From: Planctomycetota bacterium
GTDB taxonomy: Bacteria; Planctomycetota; Phycisphaerae; FEN-1346; JAACEH01
Reading direction: 5' to 3'
NCBI GenBank assembly: GCA_016935955.1
Contig: JAFGPY010000263.1
Location: forward strand, 1 to 35,369
Length of the DNA: 35,369 bases
The translations under genes were made by a program, and so were the position numbers. Shown here in pieces: positions 6,672 through 15,828 of the stretch (position 1 is its first letter; each line of letters starts with the position of its first letter). The notes under the pieces are model-generated. The model saw nothing but the letters and a program-made list of their open reading frames with translations, ran no database searches and was not told where the DNA came from.

Positions 6672-7697
6672 TCAGTTGCCGGCCGGCTTGGCGGCGTCAC
6701 CCGTCTCGCCTTCCGGCTTCGCGTCGGGCGACGGCGTGGCATTGCCCTCCGGCGTGGCGTCGGTCTTCGGCGTCACCTTGCGGGGCTGCACCGGACGCGT
6801 TTGCGCCCGGGGACGCGGCGTCGGCTTGGGCTTCTCGGGCTGAGGCTCGGCAGCCAGCAACGTAACCTCGAAGATCAGCGTCGAGTTGGGCTCGATCGAC
6901 GCCGTGCCGCGCTCGCCGTAGGCCAGTTCGCCGGGAATATAGATCATCGCCTTGGTGCCCACGGGCAACTGGGCCACAGCCTCGGACCAGCCGGGGATGA
7001 AACGCGGCAGCGGCAGCGTCGCCGGTTTGCCCCGCTTGTAGGAACTGTCGAACTCCGTCCCGTCGATCAGCATGCCGCGGTACTCGACGGTGACGACGTC
7101 GGAATCGTTCGGCTTGGGCCCGGTCCCCAGTTCCAGAATCTTGTACTGCACGCCGCTCTCGCGAACGATGACGCCCTCTTTCTTGGCGTTCTCGGCCAGG
7201 AACTCCTCGCCCGCCTTCTTGTTCTTCTCGGCCAGCATGCGGTGCTTCTCGGCGAGCTTCACTCTCAACTCGTCGTTGAAGGCAATGAGAACGTCCCGCA
7301 ACTGCGCCTTCGTCAGCGGCTCCTCCGCGTCGGCGATCCCGGCCCTGATGCCGCGCATGAAGACGTCCATGTCCATGTCGCCCGCGATGTCCTGGCGGCG
7401 GAAATTCGTGCCGATGTCATAGCCGATGGCGTAGCTGACCCGCTGCTCCTTGGTCTTGATGCCTGCGGCCGTGGCCTCGGGATAGGGGTCTTCCTGCTCG
7501 GCCGGCTTCTTGGTCTCATCCGCCGCGGCCTCGGCGGTCTCTTTCTCGACCGGCTGGGCCTGTTCCTGGGCCGGCTGAGTCTCCTGCTGGGCCGCTACGG
7601 GTTGAACCGTCACGGCCGACTGCTCGGGGCCGCAGCCCACGCTCAGGACAAGGGCCACCACAATTACTGCCACTGAAACAGCAAGCACGTTCTTCAT
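6672..7697 (-). CDS. FKBP-type peptidyl-prolyl cis-trans isomerase, lipoprotein
   Basis: A 341-residue exported prolyl isomerase of the FkpA/Mip type. A lipoprotein signal ends at LSVG-Cys22, followed by a Gln/Glu/Pro/Ala-rich tether to about residue 80. Next come an FKBP N-terminal dimerisation helix region (about 84-175, QRVSYAIGYDIGTNF) and the FKBP catalytic domain (about 176-285, VEYRGMLIDGTEFDSSYKRG and ELAYGERG). The tail of about 55 residues is rich in Pro, Thr, Lys and Arg and looks disordered. It folds proteins outside the cytoplasmic membrane. The ATG at 7697 has AAAGGAGAG upstream. It lies 56 bases after the cyclophilin gene on the same strand, so the cell makes both isomerase types from one transcript. 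Confidence 0.93.
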   Translation of the reverse strand: MKNVLAVSVAVIVVALVLSVGCGPEQSAVTVQPVAAQQETQPAQEQAQPVEKETAEAAADETKKPAEQEDPYPEATAAGIKTKEQRVSYAIGYDIGTNFRRQDIAGDMDMDVFMRGIRAGIADAEEPLTKAQLRDVLIAFNDELRVKLAEKHRMLAEKNKKAGEEFLAENAKKEGVIVRESGVQYKILELGTGPKPNDSDVVTVEYRGMLIDGTEFDSSYKRGKPATLPLPRFIPGWSEAVAQLPVGTKAMIYIPGELAYGERGTASIEPNSTLIFEVTLLAAEPQPEKPKPTPRPRAQTRPVQPRKVTPKTDATPEGNATPSPDAKPEGETGDAAKPAGN

Positions 7698-7753
7698 CGT
7701 TCTCTCCTTTTGTCAGGACTCTCGAGTTGACGCTAGATGCGTGAAAGCACAGC

Positions 7754-8446
7754 CTACCGCGAAGCGGCCGCCTCGACAATCTCAATTTCGATCACGGTCG
7801 GCGGATCGACCGGGCGCTGTTGCCGCGACGGAGCGATGGCCCGGTCGCCTTCGACTTCGACCTGGCTGATTTTCCGCACAACGTCCAGCCCTTCGATCAC
7901 CTCGGCGAAGGCCGAATAGCGGCCGTCGAGCGTCGGCAGACGCTTCAGGCAGACGAACCACTGCGAGTTGGCCGAATTGGGCTCGTCCATGCGTGCCATG
8001 CCCACGGTTCCGGCCACGAATTGCCGCTGCGTGAACTCGTCGGGAATCCGGAACAGGGGATTGCCGGCGCCGGTCCCTTCCTGGTCGCCGCCCTGGATCA
8101 ACTCGTCGGCGATCACGCGGTGGATGATCGTGCCGTCGTAGAACTCCGCCATCGAGAGACGCACGAAGTTCTCGACCGTCGCGGGCGTCTCGGCCGGGAA
8201 GAACCGCAGCCGGAACGGTCCCAGGGTCGTCTTGACGATGGCCTCGTAGTGCTTGCTCGGATCGTACTGCAGCCGCCGGTCGGGCGTTGCCGCTTCGGCG
8301 GGAGACGATTCGGCGACGCTGATGGTTCCCTTGGGCGGATCCCAGTCAACCGACTGCGGCTGGGCATCGTCGCAGCCGCCAAGGAACGCCGCGCCGACGA
8401 GCGCCGCCAGCAAAGCCATCGCCCGAAGCCGCGAAGTATCAGTCAT
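7754..8446 (-). CDS. Cyclophilin-type peptidyl-prolyl cis-trans isomerase, lipoprotein
   Basis: A 230-residue prolyl isomerase. The signal peptide ends at the lipobox FLGG-Cys25. The cyclophilin domain covers about residues 66-228 with the conserved IHRVIADELIQGGD (catalytic Arg retained; the usual Phe-Met before Ile-Gln-Gly is Glu-Leu), GTVGMAR, NSANSQWFV in place of the usual SQFFI, and LDGRYSAFAEVIEG. It probably works at the membrane surface or in the periplasm. The start at 8446 gives a compact signal peptide; an in-frame codon 60 bases upstream would add an improbable polar leader. It is the middle gene of a three-gene run, 31 bases after the acetyltransferase. Confidence 0.93.
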   Translation of the reverse strand: MTDTSRLRAMALLAALVGAAFLGGCDDAQPQSVDWDPPKGTISVAESSPAEAATPDRRLQYDPSKHYEAIVKTTLGPFRLRFFPAETPATVENFVRLSMAEFYDGTIIHRVIADELIQGGDQEGTGAGNPLFRIPDEFTQRQFVAGTVGMARMDEPNSANSQWFVCLKRLPTLDGRYSAFAEVIEGLDVVRKISQVEVEGDRAIAPSRQQRPVDPPTVIEIEIVEAAASR

Positions 8447-8477
8447 GACGGGGTCCCTCGCAAGTGCTGCACCGCGA

Positions 8478-9320
8478 TCAACCGAGTTCGAAGCCGGCGG
8501 CCGCATGAATCCACTCCGTGCGGCCGACGTGGTTCGTGTCGCCGAGGACCATACGTGTCAGGCGGCGGGCCACCGTCAGGCCGTACGATTCGGCCAGCCG
8601 GACCGCGGCGGCATTGTTGGGCAGCACGTCCCAGTACAGTTCGCCTTGCGGCAAATCGGCCAGCAGGGCCTCGGCCACGGCGCGGGCGGCCTGCTCGTCG
8701 AGGGCCACCATCGGCCCCAGGGACGCGGCGTGGTATCCCGGCCGCACGAACCCGTAAGCCCGCACGCCGCCCTCTCCAGGTAGTACGAAGGCGGGGCCCT
8801 CTCCGGCGAGATGTTTCAGGAGATCGATCCGATCGGCCCCGAAGGCCTGCTCGTCGAGGCGAGCGATGTCGGGCCAATCGGTCGGGTGAATGGGCCGCGC
8901 CGCCGATGCCGCGGGTCGCACGTCGGATATCGCCCCGGCATAGCGAACGCCAAGCTGCTCGTCGCGGAAGCCCAGTTTCAGGTAGACCGGCCGCCCCTGG
9001 TCCGTGGCGTCGAGCTTGATGCTCTCGACACCCGCTTCGCGCAGGGCGTCGATGCATCGCTGCATGATGGCCGACGCGATGCCGCGGCGACGGTAATCGG
9101 GATGGACCAGGATCATGCCGATCCAGCCGATCCGCGTGTCGTAGTGAATGGCGCTGCCCGTGGCGACAAGGCGGCCGTCGCGCCTGTCCACGAACATGCC
9201 CCCGGGCGCCAGGGTCAACATGCGCCGCCAGTCCGCAGCCGTCTGGTTCCAGCCGGCCAATCGGCACAACTCCAGCGCGGCGTCAATGTCACTCTCGTCC
9301 ATCTTGCGAAGTGAGGTCAT
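8478..9320 (-). CDS. GNAT family N-acetyltransferase with a second C-terminal acetyltransferase-like domain
   Basis: A 280-residue protein. The N-terminal GNAT domain (about 1-130) has the acetyl-CoA pyrophosphate loop YRRRGIAS (76-83) after the strand GWIGMILVHPDYR, and VYLKLGF at its end. The C-terminal half (about 135-280, with LPQGELYWDVLPNNAAAVRLAESYGL) resembles the extra domain found in YitH-type acetyltransferases, including a late Arg-Met-Val-Leu-Gly strand. The acceptor amine is unknown. It heads the run that includes the two prolyl isomerases; the biological link is unclear. The ATG at 9320 is the first in-frame start after the promoter. Confidence 0.88.
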   Translation of the reverse strand: MTSLRKMDESDIDAALELCRLAGWNQTAADWRRMLTLAPGGMFVDRRDGRLVATGSAIHYDTRIGWIGMILVHPDYRRRGIASAIMQRCIDALREAGVESIKLDATDQGRPVYLKLGFRDEQLGVRYAGAISDVRPAASAARPIHPTDWPDIARLDEQAFGADRIDLLKHLAGEGPAFVLPGEGGVRAYGFVRPGYHAASLGPMVALDEQAARAVAEALLADLPQGELYWDVLPNNAAAVRLAESYGLTVARRLTRMVLGDTNHVGRTEWIHAAAGFELG

Positions 9321-9384
9321 CGGCTTGTCGTTCCACCTGAGAAGAGACGCTCTCCGATCCGCGGTCGCCACCGACCGAAGCGGA

Positions 9385-9413
9385 AGGATACCATCTTGCC
9401 CGCGATAGGTCAA
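9385..9413 (-). promoter_or_regulatory. Promoter of the acetyltransferase/prolyl isomerase run
   Basis: On the minus strand TTGACC (9413-9408), a 17-base spacer and TATCCT (9390-9385), five and four of six to consensus. It lies 65 bases before the acetyltransferase start. Confidence 0.55.
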
Positions 9414-9530
9414 TCGCACAGGCCGACGCACGGATCGCGGCCCCACCCTGCGGTCTGCGAATCCCCACCACCTCGCCGGTCCCGCCGACGTTAAACACGC
9501 GGATTCGTCGCAGCACTCAAGGAGCCTCAC

Positions 9531-12500
9531 GTGACCCCGGGACGCCTCGTCGGCCTCGCTGCACTCTGGGTGATCTTCATCCAGCCCGCCTGCGTTGCAG
9601 CCGCTGACGATCCCCCCGCGAACTGGTCCTGGCAGATGCCCCACGCCAAGGTCCATCCCACCGGAGACCTGTCGTGGCAACCTACGGCCTTCCGCTTTCG
9701 TGCCGGCCACTCGACCAGGTACATCGATTTCGAGGCCGGCGACGACGCCAATTCCGGAGCTTCCGCCGAGAGCCCCTGGAAGCATCACCCCTGGGACGCC
9801 GGGGCCACGGGCAACGCCAGGGCTGCAGCCGGTGCGCACACCTACGTTTTCAAGCGCGGCGCCGTCTATCGCGGAACTCTTCGCGCCCGAGAATCCGGGA
9901 CGCCCGACGATCCGATCCGCCTGACCAGCGATCCCGCCTGGGGCAGCGGCGAAGCCGTCCTCTGCGGCTCCGAGCGCGTCACGGGCTGGACGCGCGGCGC
10001 CGGCCACAAGGACATCCCCGATCCCGGCAACGTCTGGTACGCCGATCTGGACTTCGCCCCGCGATGCGTCTGGACGGTCGGCCGGGACGGAACGATCGCC
10101 CGGATTCCCCTGGCCCGCACGCCCAACTGGACGGTCACCGATCCGGACGACGTCAAGAGCAACTGGTGGCACTGGGACTACAAGGACGGCAGGTACTTCG
10201 ACGTCTACACGCAGCATCCCCGGGGCTACAAGCTGTACCTGGGCATCGACTCCGCGCACGTCACCCGGCCCGCCGACTACTATCAGAACGCCGTCCTCTG
10301 GACCGAGCACGCCTGGGTCGCGGGAGGCCCCTACCCGGTCACCGTTGAACTGGTGGACCCGGCCCGCCACGGCCTGGCCTTCGCCGGGCGGTACGGCGGA
10401 GTCGGCACATACAAAATCTGCCGCTACAACCGCTACTTCCTGGAGGATAAGCCGCACTACCTCGACGATCCCGACGGCGAGTTCTGGTTCGACCGCAAGG
10501 GACAGGGAGGCCGCCTCTATCTCCGCCTGCCCGGAGGCGGCGATCCCAACACGGTCCACGTCGAGGCCGCCAGGCACCAGAACCTGATCGATGCCGCCGA
10601 CCTCCACCACGTCGAGATCAGCGGTCTGACGTTCCGCTTCACCAACGTCTTCTGGCGGCTGGAGGGCGTGCCCTATGTCCACGGCGACGATCTGGACACG
10701 GCCTGCATCCGCGTCCTCGGATCGTCCATCGGTCTGCGCGTGTCGCACTGCCTGTTCGAGCACGTGTCCGCGGCCGTGCGCATGCTGGCCCCCGGCCACG
10801 ACGACCTGATCGACGCTCTGGCCGTCACCGACAACGAACTCCGCTTCACCGATCGCGGCGGCATCTTCGTTTCCGACAACTCGCCCTGGAACGAGGTGGA
10901 ACGGCTCACGGGCCGGCTCGGGCAAGTGAGCGTCATGCGTAACCGTCTCACGCAGATCGCCCTCCGCCCGACGCGCTTCGATCACGGCTTCGCCGTCAAT
11001 CTCATGCACCCCTTGACCGCCGAAGTCGCCGGCAACATCATCCAGCGCTGCTACGCCGGCGGCATCAACGTCTATTGCGGCAAACGCGGCGGAAGCATCC
11101 GCGACGTGCCCCTGTCGCGGGTCCTGATTCATCACAACAAGGTTGTGGACTCGCTGCTCAGCGTCGACGATTACGGCGGCATCGAGACCTGGCAGGGCGG
11201 ACCGGCTTACGTCTACGACAACATCTCGGGTAATCCGGGAGGTTACCAGAACTTCTGGAAGCTTTCCGAAAAGCCCGGCACGGCCCGCTTCGGTTTCGCG
11301 TACTACCTGGACGGAGCCTTCAAGAACTACCACTTCAACAACATCGCCTGGGGCAAGTCGAACGATCCGGCGAGCCGCCTGGCCAACCGGGCCGCGTTCC
11401 AGGAAATCTTCAGCTTCCAGAACACCTTCTTCAACAACACCGTCTACAACTTCGTCAAGGGCAGCCGCCGTCAGAGGCCGGAGGCGGGACGCAACAGGTA
11501 CCTGGGCAACCTCTTTCAGGACATCTCCCTGACCGTCTTCCGCCACAGCGACAAGCTGGGTCTGGATCCGAACATCGAGGACGCCGGCAAACAGGAAGAC
11601 GAGTTCGACTACGCCACCAACGCCTACTCTCGCAACGTCTTCTTCGGGCTTGGCAAGCTCATGGGAACCTTCGAGGCTCAGGGCGGCGACTATGCCGACC
11701 TCCGGTCGTTCAGCCAGGCGCTCGCGCGCCGCCGGTCCCTGGCCGCCGACGTCGGCATCATGGCCTCCGCGGCCCCGCTTCGCGACGCCCCCGCGCACGA
11801 CTTCCGGCCGGCCGCGGATTCGGCCGCCGCGGGTCGCGGCGTCAGGGTGTTCGTTCCCTGGGCCCTCCACGGCGAAGTGGCCGAATGGAACTTCTACCAC
11901 GCCGGCGGTGATCCGGCACGAGTCCTCGACGAACACTGGTACCTGACGCCCTACCACGTCCAGCGCCAGGACTATCGGAAGCGTCCGCGCTACGATCTCG
12001 CGGTCGTCAACGTCATGGAGGGAGATTATGTCGCCGGGCCGCTGGAGGATTGGATCGCCGGAACCCTCAGGCTCAATGGCCGCAACCAGTACGCCACTGT
12101 CGCCAATGCCCGGCTGACGGAGCCGTTCGAGTACGAGATCCAGCGCTTTGGCGGCGGCGAGGTGAAGACGGAATCGCGCACGGCTTCGGGCGAGGAACTC
12201 CGCAGCCCCCAGATTCACCGCTCAAGTTTCCTGATCGAGGTCTACTTCCGCACCGAGCCGGGACACACCGGCGGCCTGCTGATCGAGAAGATGAGTCCCG
12301 CGGCAGGCTACGGTCTGAGCATCAATGACCAAGGCGGAGCCGCATTCACGGTCCGCTGCGATTCTCCAGATGTCGCACGCGCCCAGGAGGGCGCTGCGCG
12401 TGGTTCCGACTCGCGGCAGGCATGGACGCTGGCCACCGTCACCCGTCTCAACGACGGCGCATGGCATCACCTCGTCGCCGAGTGCGACCGCGCGGCCGGT

Positions 12501-12806
12501 ACGATGGCTCTCTACGTCGACGGTCGGCTCGACGCTCGCGGCAAAGGCCCCGGGGCCGACGACCTGTCGCTGACCAACGAGGCCGACCTGTTCGTCGGCG
12601 GCACACCACAGGGCCGCCATCTCGCCGGCAGTCTCGAATTCATGCGGCTGGCCCTCGGCACCCTGGCCGACGCCCGTACCACGATCGACGAGCTTTACGC
12701 CTGGCAGTTCGACGGCCCGTTCCTCCGCGACTTTACCGGCCGCAAGACCCAACCCGACCATCCCCGCCCCGCCGGAGCCATCGGCTACGGAGACGGCGGG
12801 GAGTGA
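9531..12806 (+). CDS. Large secreted right-handed beta-helix protein with C-terminal LamG domain
   Basis: A 1091-residue protein starting at a GTG with AAGGAG eight bases upstream. A Sec signal peptide covers about residues 1-25 (ending ACVAAA). The N-terminal part begins with YIDFEAGDDANSG, the opening typical of beta-helix proteins in which a few coil turns precede an inserted domain. The parallel beta-helix (about 350-720) shows Asn-rich turns such as VSHCLF, VAGNIIQRCYAGGIN, VLIHHNKVV and NTFFNNTVYNF. A LamG/concanavalin-like domain covers about 900-1075 (LIEVYFRTEPG, DGAWHHLVAECD, LYVDGRL). Such proteins usually bind or cleave acidic or sulfated polysaccharides; the catalytic class cannot be assigned. 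It stands alone, with a hairpin after its stop. Confidence 0.85.
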   Translation: MTPGRLVGLAALWVIFIQPACVAAADDPPANWSWQMPHAKVHPTGDLSWQPTAFRFRAGHSTRYIDFEAGDDANSGASAESPWKHHPWDAGATGNARAAAGAHTYVFKRGAVYRGTLRARESGTPDDPIRLTSDPAWGSGEAVLCGSERVTGWTRGAGHKDIPDPGNVWYADLDFAPRCVWTVGRDGTIARIPLARTPNWTVTDPDDVKSNWWHWDYKDGRYFDVYTQHPRGYKLYLGIDSAHVTRPADYYQNAVLWTEHAWVAGGPYPVTVELVDPARHGLAFAGRYGGVGTYKICRYNRYFLEDKPHYLDDPDGEFWFDRKGQGGRLYLRLPGGGDPNTVHVEAARHQNLIDAADLHHVEISGLTFRFTNVFWRLEGVPYVHGDDLDTACIRVLGSSIGLRVSHCLFEHVSAAVRMLAPGHDDLIDALAVTDNELRFTDRGGIFVSDNSPWNEVERLTGRLGQVSVMRNRLTQIALRPTRFDHGFAVNLMHPLTAEVAGNIIQRCYAGGINVYCGKRGGSIRDVPLSRVLIHHNKVVDSLLSVDDYGGIETWQGGPAYVYDNISGNPGGYQNFWKLSEKPGTARFGFAYYLDGAFKNYHFNNIAWGKSNDPASRLANRAAFQEIFSFQNTFFNNTVYNFVKGSRRQRPEAGRNRYLGNLFQDISLTVFRHSDKLGLDPNIEDAGKQEDEFDYATNAYSRNVFFGLGKLMGTFEAQGGDYADLRSFSQALARRRSLAADVGIMASAAPLRDAPAHDFRPAADSAAAGRGVRVFVPWALHGEVAEWNFYHAGGDPARVLDEHWYLTPYHVQRQDYRKRPRYDLAVVNVMEGDYVAGPLEDWIAGTLRLNGRNQYATVANARLTEPFEYEIQRFGGGEVKTESRTASGEELRSPQIHRSSFLIEVYFRTEPGHTGGLLIEKMSPAAGYGLSINDQGGAAFTVRCDSPDVARAQEGAARGSDSRQAWTLATVTRLNDGAWHHLVAECDRAAGTMALYVDGRLDARGKGPGADDLSLTNEADLFVGGTPQGRHLAGSLEFMRLALGTLADARTTIDELYAWQFDGPFLRDFTGRKTQPDHPRPAGAIGYGDGGE

Positions 12807-12863
12807 GGCGCGTCCGTTAAACGCCACCGCATTACAAGGCACGGCGGTCGCGAATTAGGCTTG

Positions 12864-12889
12864 CCTTTCCCCGACCGCGGGGTAAAAGG
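12864..12889 (+). terminator. Hairpin after the beta-helix/LamG gene
   Basis: Arms CCTTTCCCCG (12864-12873) and CGGGG-TA-AAAGG (12878-12889) with a four-base loop and a two-base bulge. It lies 57 bases past the stop and 49 before the next start. There is no T tract, so it could equally be a leader structure of the transporter gene. Confidence 0.35.
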
Positions 12890-12938
12890 GTGCGCTGTCG
12901 CGCCAAGATGCCACCAACCGCACAGGACAACCAACCCC

Positions 12939-14180
12939 GTGACGAGCCAAGCGCCGGAATCCGACAGTCCCACGTCCGAGCACGAGACCCCGGCCGGTCC
13001 GTCATCGACGAGGGACGGGTTGCGCGTCTATCTGGCCATTCCGCTGACGCTGCTGCTGTTCAACATGGCCTTCTTCCTGCCGCGGAACATGCTGACCAAT
13101 TACATGACACTGCACGACCTCGGACGCTGGAGCGGCCTGGTTCTGGCGATATTGCCGCTCATGACGCTCTTGCTGGCGGTGCCGGTGGGCCTGCTGGGCG
13201 ACCGTTTCAGTCCCAAGCGACTGGCCGTCATCGGGCTGTCGCTGCTGGTGGCGTTCACGGCCCTGTTCTTCTTCCATCGCGGCGAACCGACGCTGACGAT
13301 GCTCGTGGCTGCGTTTATCGTAGGGGGCGCAGCGGCCGCGGTGGGCGACTCGAGCCTGCGACCGTTGTACCTGAAATGCATCGGCCATCGCCGGCAGGCG
13401 CTGAAACTGGCCCTGCTGTCGACGGCCCCGATGCTGGGATTCGGCGGCAGCGCGTTCCTGGGCGGATTGGCTGCGCGGCACCTGGGCTGGAACCTCGACC
13501 AACAGTTCCGCCTGGCGTTTCCGATGGCGATTGCGGCTCTGGCGGTGTCGCTGGTGATGAAGGACGCTCAGCCCACGCCGTTCAGCCTGGCGGCGTATCG
13601 GGCGAGCCTCATGCGGCGAAAGGTGCTGGTTTACATGGCGGTCGTCTTCGTCAACGCCATGCACTTCGGGACCGAAGCCGTCTGCATCGCGCCCTACGTC
13701 AAGGACCATCTCGGCATGGGCGACGCGGGCGCGGGCGACTATTTCGGCCTGATCGCCGTGGCCATGACGATCACCGGGGCCGCAAGCGCCGCCATCCGCG
13801 ACCGCGGAGCCAACCGCCACCGCATGTGGACCCTGGGGCTGCTGTTCAGTGCGGTATTCAACGTCGCCAGCGTCCTGGTGGCCAGCCCGGCGTGGTTCTT
13901 CGGCATACGTATCGGTCACGTCGTGGCCGACGCCATCATGCTGAATGCCGCCCTGCGAATCGTCGCAACGCTCTTTCCTCGCAACCGTGTCGGCGGCCCC
14001 ATGGGCCTGTCGGCCCTGGTCAGTACGTGCGGCGTGCTGGTCGGCACGTTGGTCTCCAACGAGATTCGTATCGCGGGCTTTATCCCGACGGCCTGGCAAC
14101 TGCCGGCGCCGTTCATCCTGGCAGGCGCAGCCGTCCTGACGATCCTCGTAGTACAAAGATTGATGAAAGAGCGGTTCTGA
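12939..14180 (+). CDS. Major facilitator superfamily transporter
   Basis: A 413-residue protein with about 12 hydrophobic helices. The loop after helix 2 (LLGDRFSPKRLAVIG) is the MFS signature between helices 2 and 3, and a degenerate counterpart (IRDRGANRHRMWTLG) occurs in the second half. GTG at 12939 gives a short polar N-terminus before the first helix (VYLAIPLTLLLFNMAFFLP); no strong ribosome site separates it from other starts. No nearby gene fixes the substrate. It is followed after 88 bases by the YkgJ pair on the same strand. Confidence 0.85.
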   Translation: MTSQAPESDSPTSEHETPAGPSSTRDGLRVYLAIPLTLLLFNMAFFLPRNMLTNYMTLHDLGRWSGLVLAILPLMTLLLAVPVGLLGDRFSPKRLAVIGLSLLVAFTALFFFHRGEPTLTMLVAAFIVGGAAAAVGDSSLRPLYLKCIGHRRQALKLALLSTAPMLGFGGSAFLGGLAARHLGWNLDQQFRLAFPMAIAALAVSLVMKDAQPTPFSLAAYRASLMRRKVLVYMAVVFVNAMHFGTEAVCIAPYVKDHLGMGDAGAGDYFGLIAVAMTITGAASAAIRDRGANRHRMWTLGLLFSAVFNVASVLVASPAWFFGIRIGHVVADAIMLNAALRIVATLFPRNRVGGPMGLSALVSTCGVLVGTLVSNEIRIAGFIPTAWQLPAPFILAGAAVLTILVVQRLMKERF

Positions 14181-14268
14181 CGATAAGTTGCGGTGTTATA
14201 GAAGGCGGGTTCGATGCGCGAGGCACAATGGCGCGCCACAACCCCACGTGACGTGAGGAGTTTCCGAA

Positions 14269-14703
14269 GTGAGCAAGAAGAAACTGAAGAAGACGAGCGA
14301 CCGGCCCTGGTACCACGAAGGGCTGCAGTTCGAGTGCCAGGCGTGCGGCCGGTGCTGTGGCGGTGCGCCGGGCTACATCTGGGCGACGCGCGAGGAACTC
14401 GAGCGTGCCGCTGAGGCCGTCGGGATGCACGTGCTGGACTTCTGCCAGATGTACGTGGCCGAGTACGAGGAAGGGTTCAGTCTCCGCGAGATGGACAACG
14501 GCGACTGCTGCATGCTGCAAAACGATAAGTGCCGCATCTATGACGTGCGGCCGATGCAGTGCCGCACATGGCCCTTCTGGCCGAGCAACCTGAGTTCGCC
14601 GAAGGCTTGGCAGATGGCCAAGCAGCGGTGCCCGGGCATGGATCGCGGGCGATTGTGGTCGCCGGCGGAAATCGAACGGTTGAAGAACAAGGTCCTAGTT
14701 TGA
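14269..14703 (+). CDS. YkgJ family cysteine cluster protein
   Basis: A 144-residue cytoplasmic protein from the zinc/iron-chelating YkgJ family (formerly UPF0153). Cysteines cluster at CQACGRCCG (Cys23, 26, 29, 30), then further on in GDCCML, KCRIYDVRPMQC and a final RCPG. The family probably binds an Fe-S cluster or zinc, and its cellular job is not established. The GTG start follows GAGGAG at the right distance. Six bases separate it from a second, different YkgJ protein, so the two are very likely made together. Confidence 0.9.
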   Translation: MSKKKLKKTSDRPWYHEGLQFECQACGRCCGGAPGYIWATREELERAAEAVGMHVLDFCQMYVAEYEEGFSLREMDNGDCCMLQNDKCRIYDVRPMQCRTWPFWPSNLSSPKAWQMAKQRCPGMDRGRLWSPAEIERLKNKVLV

Positions 14704-14709
14704 GCCGCT

Positions 14710-15228
14710 ATGAGCCGAACGCACTCATCCTCGTCGTCGGTCGCGCCGTGGGAACCGGTGCCCGAGCCGTCGGTCCCGGACGCGGAGGTTGCGGCGGCGC
14801 TGGCGCGACTGTGGACGTCGCTGGACGAGCAGTTGAGCGGGCCGGCGGCAAGCTGCCGGGCCTGCGGCGAGTGCTGCGATTTTCAGCGTCGCGGCCACGT
14901 GCTCTTCGCCACCAAGGCCGAGTTGGACGTCTGTCTGGACTGGGCCCGGCGGCACCTGACGCCCGCGCCGCAGGAGTATCGCCGCCGCCTGACCGCCGGT
15001 CGCTGCCCGTTCCAGGACGGACGGTTGTGCCTGGTTCATCCCGCGCGGCCGCTCGGATGTCGCATATACTATTGTTGCGACGAGGACGCGGCGCTGGTCG
15101 AGCGGGTGTCGGCGGACGCGCACCACGAATTGCGACAAGCCCTGCGTGCCAAGGAGTTACTCCAGTGGTACGGACCGGCGCTGGCCTACATAGAAGCGGC
15201 CATGCCGTTACTATGTGAACCCATATAG
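14710..15228 (+). CDS. Second YkgJ-type cysteine cluster protein
   Basis: A 172-residue protein with the same cysteine plan as its upstream neighbour but low overall identity: CRACGECCDF near residue 50, then RCPFQDGRLCLVHPARPLGCRIYYCC. The N-terminal 45 residues are Ser/Pro/Glu-rich and probably flexible. It may be a diverged tandem duplicate or an obligate partner. The ATG at 14710 lies six bases after the previous stop. The metal or cluster it binds is unknown. Confidence 0.85.
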   Translation: MSRTHSSSSSVAPWEPVPEPSVPDAEVAAALARLWTSLDEQLSGPAASCRACGECCDFQRRGHVLFATKAELDVCLDWARRHLTPAPQEYRRRLTAGRCPFQDGRLCLVHPARPLGCRIYYCCDEDAALVERVSADAHHELRQALRAKELLQWYGPALAYIEAAMPLLCEPI

Positions 15229-15251
15229 GTTAATCCCTTTGGCATTACTAC

Positions 15252-15281
15252 TTGACAACGGGAGTGTCTTCACATTACACT
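15252..15281 (+). promoter_or_regulatory. Promoter of the HU-like gene
   Basis: TTGACA (15252-15257, perfect), an 18-base spacer and TACACT (15276-15281, four of six). The coding start lies 60 bases beyond. The region is clearly more AT-rich than its surroundings. Confidence 0.65.
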
Positions 15282-15340
15282 TCGGAACATCGCGCAACAT
15301 TGCCCTGCCGCAGTAACAGCACAACGTGAGGCCGTATGAG

Positions 15341-15706
15341 ATGACCAAAAAAGATATTGTAAAGCAGATTGCTTCTGAACTGAACGTAAGCCAGAACTTG
15401 GTTTACGAGATCGTTCAGCGAACGTTCGACGGTATAACCGACACCCTGGTTAACGAGCGGCGCATCGAGTTGCGCAACTTCGGCGTCTTTGAGATTCGCC
15501 TTCGGGCGCCGCGGAAGGCCCGCAACCCTCGGACGAACGAGCGTGTGGACGTGCCCGAGCGGGTCGCCGTGAGTTTCAAGGCCGGCAAGGAGATGGCCCA
15601 GCGCATCGCCGCCATTCAGCCCAACGACCTGGCTGCGCCGGCCGCGAAGCCGGATCGGCCGGAGCAGCAGGGCAGTCGCCCCTCCGTGCCGCCAGCCGGG
15701 TCCTGA
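15341..15706 (+). CDS. HU/IHF family DNA-binding protein
   Basis: A 121-residue nucleoid protein. The first 90 residues match [20 protein letters not shown] (dimer helices), [12 protein letters not shown], and the DNA-contacting arm [24 protein letters not shown] with the Asn-Pro pair that kinks DNA. A further 25-30 residues rich in Ala, Pro, Lys and Arg form a tail longer than in HU of E. coli. ATG at 15341 gives the classical N-terminus and follows GTGAGG; a GTG five codons earlier is less likely. It has its own promoter, as expected for an abundant protein. Confidence 0.93.
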   Translation: MTKKDIVKQIASELNVSQNLVYEIVQRTFDGITDTLVNERRIELRNFGVFEIRLRAPRKARNPRTNERVDVPERVAVSFKAGKEMAQRIAAIQPNDLAAPAAKPDRPEQQGSRPSVPPAGS

Positions 15707-15828
15707 AGTGGCAACCGGCCCCGGGCACAGGCCCGCCGGGAGACACGGTTGGCCGCGATGCGGCATCGGGGCACGGCCTTGGGGGTCGTTTTCCCATAAC
15801 TTCCTGTCATTACAGGGGTTTTTGGGGC

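Noticed and set aside
9321..12218. A long open frame on the minus strand opposite the beta-helix/LamG gene
   Set aside because: The plus strand encodes a signal peptide, helix coils and a LamG domain. The antisense frame has no recognisable domain and only continues into the acetyltransferase gene by chance.
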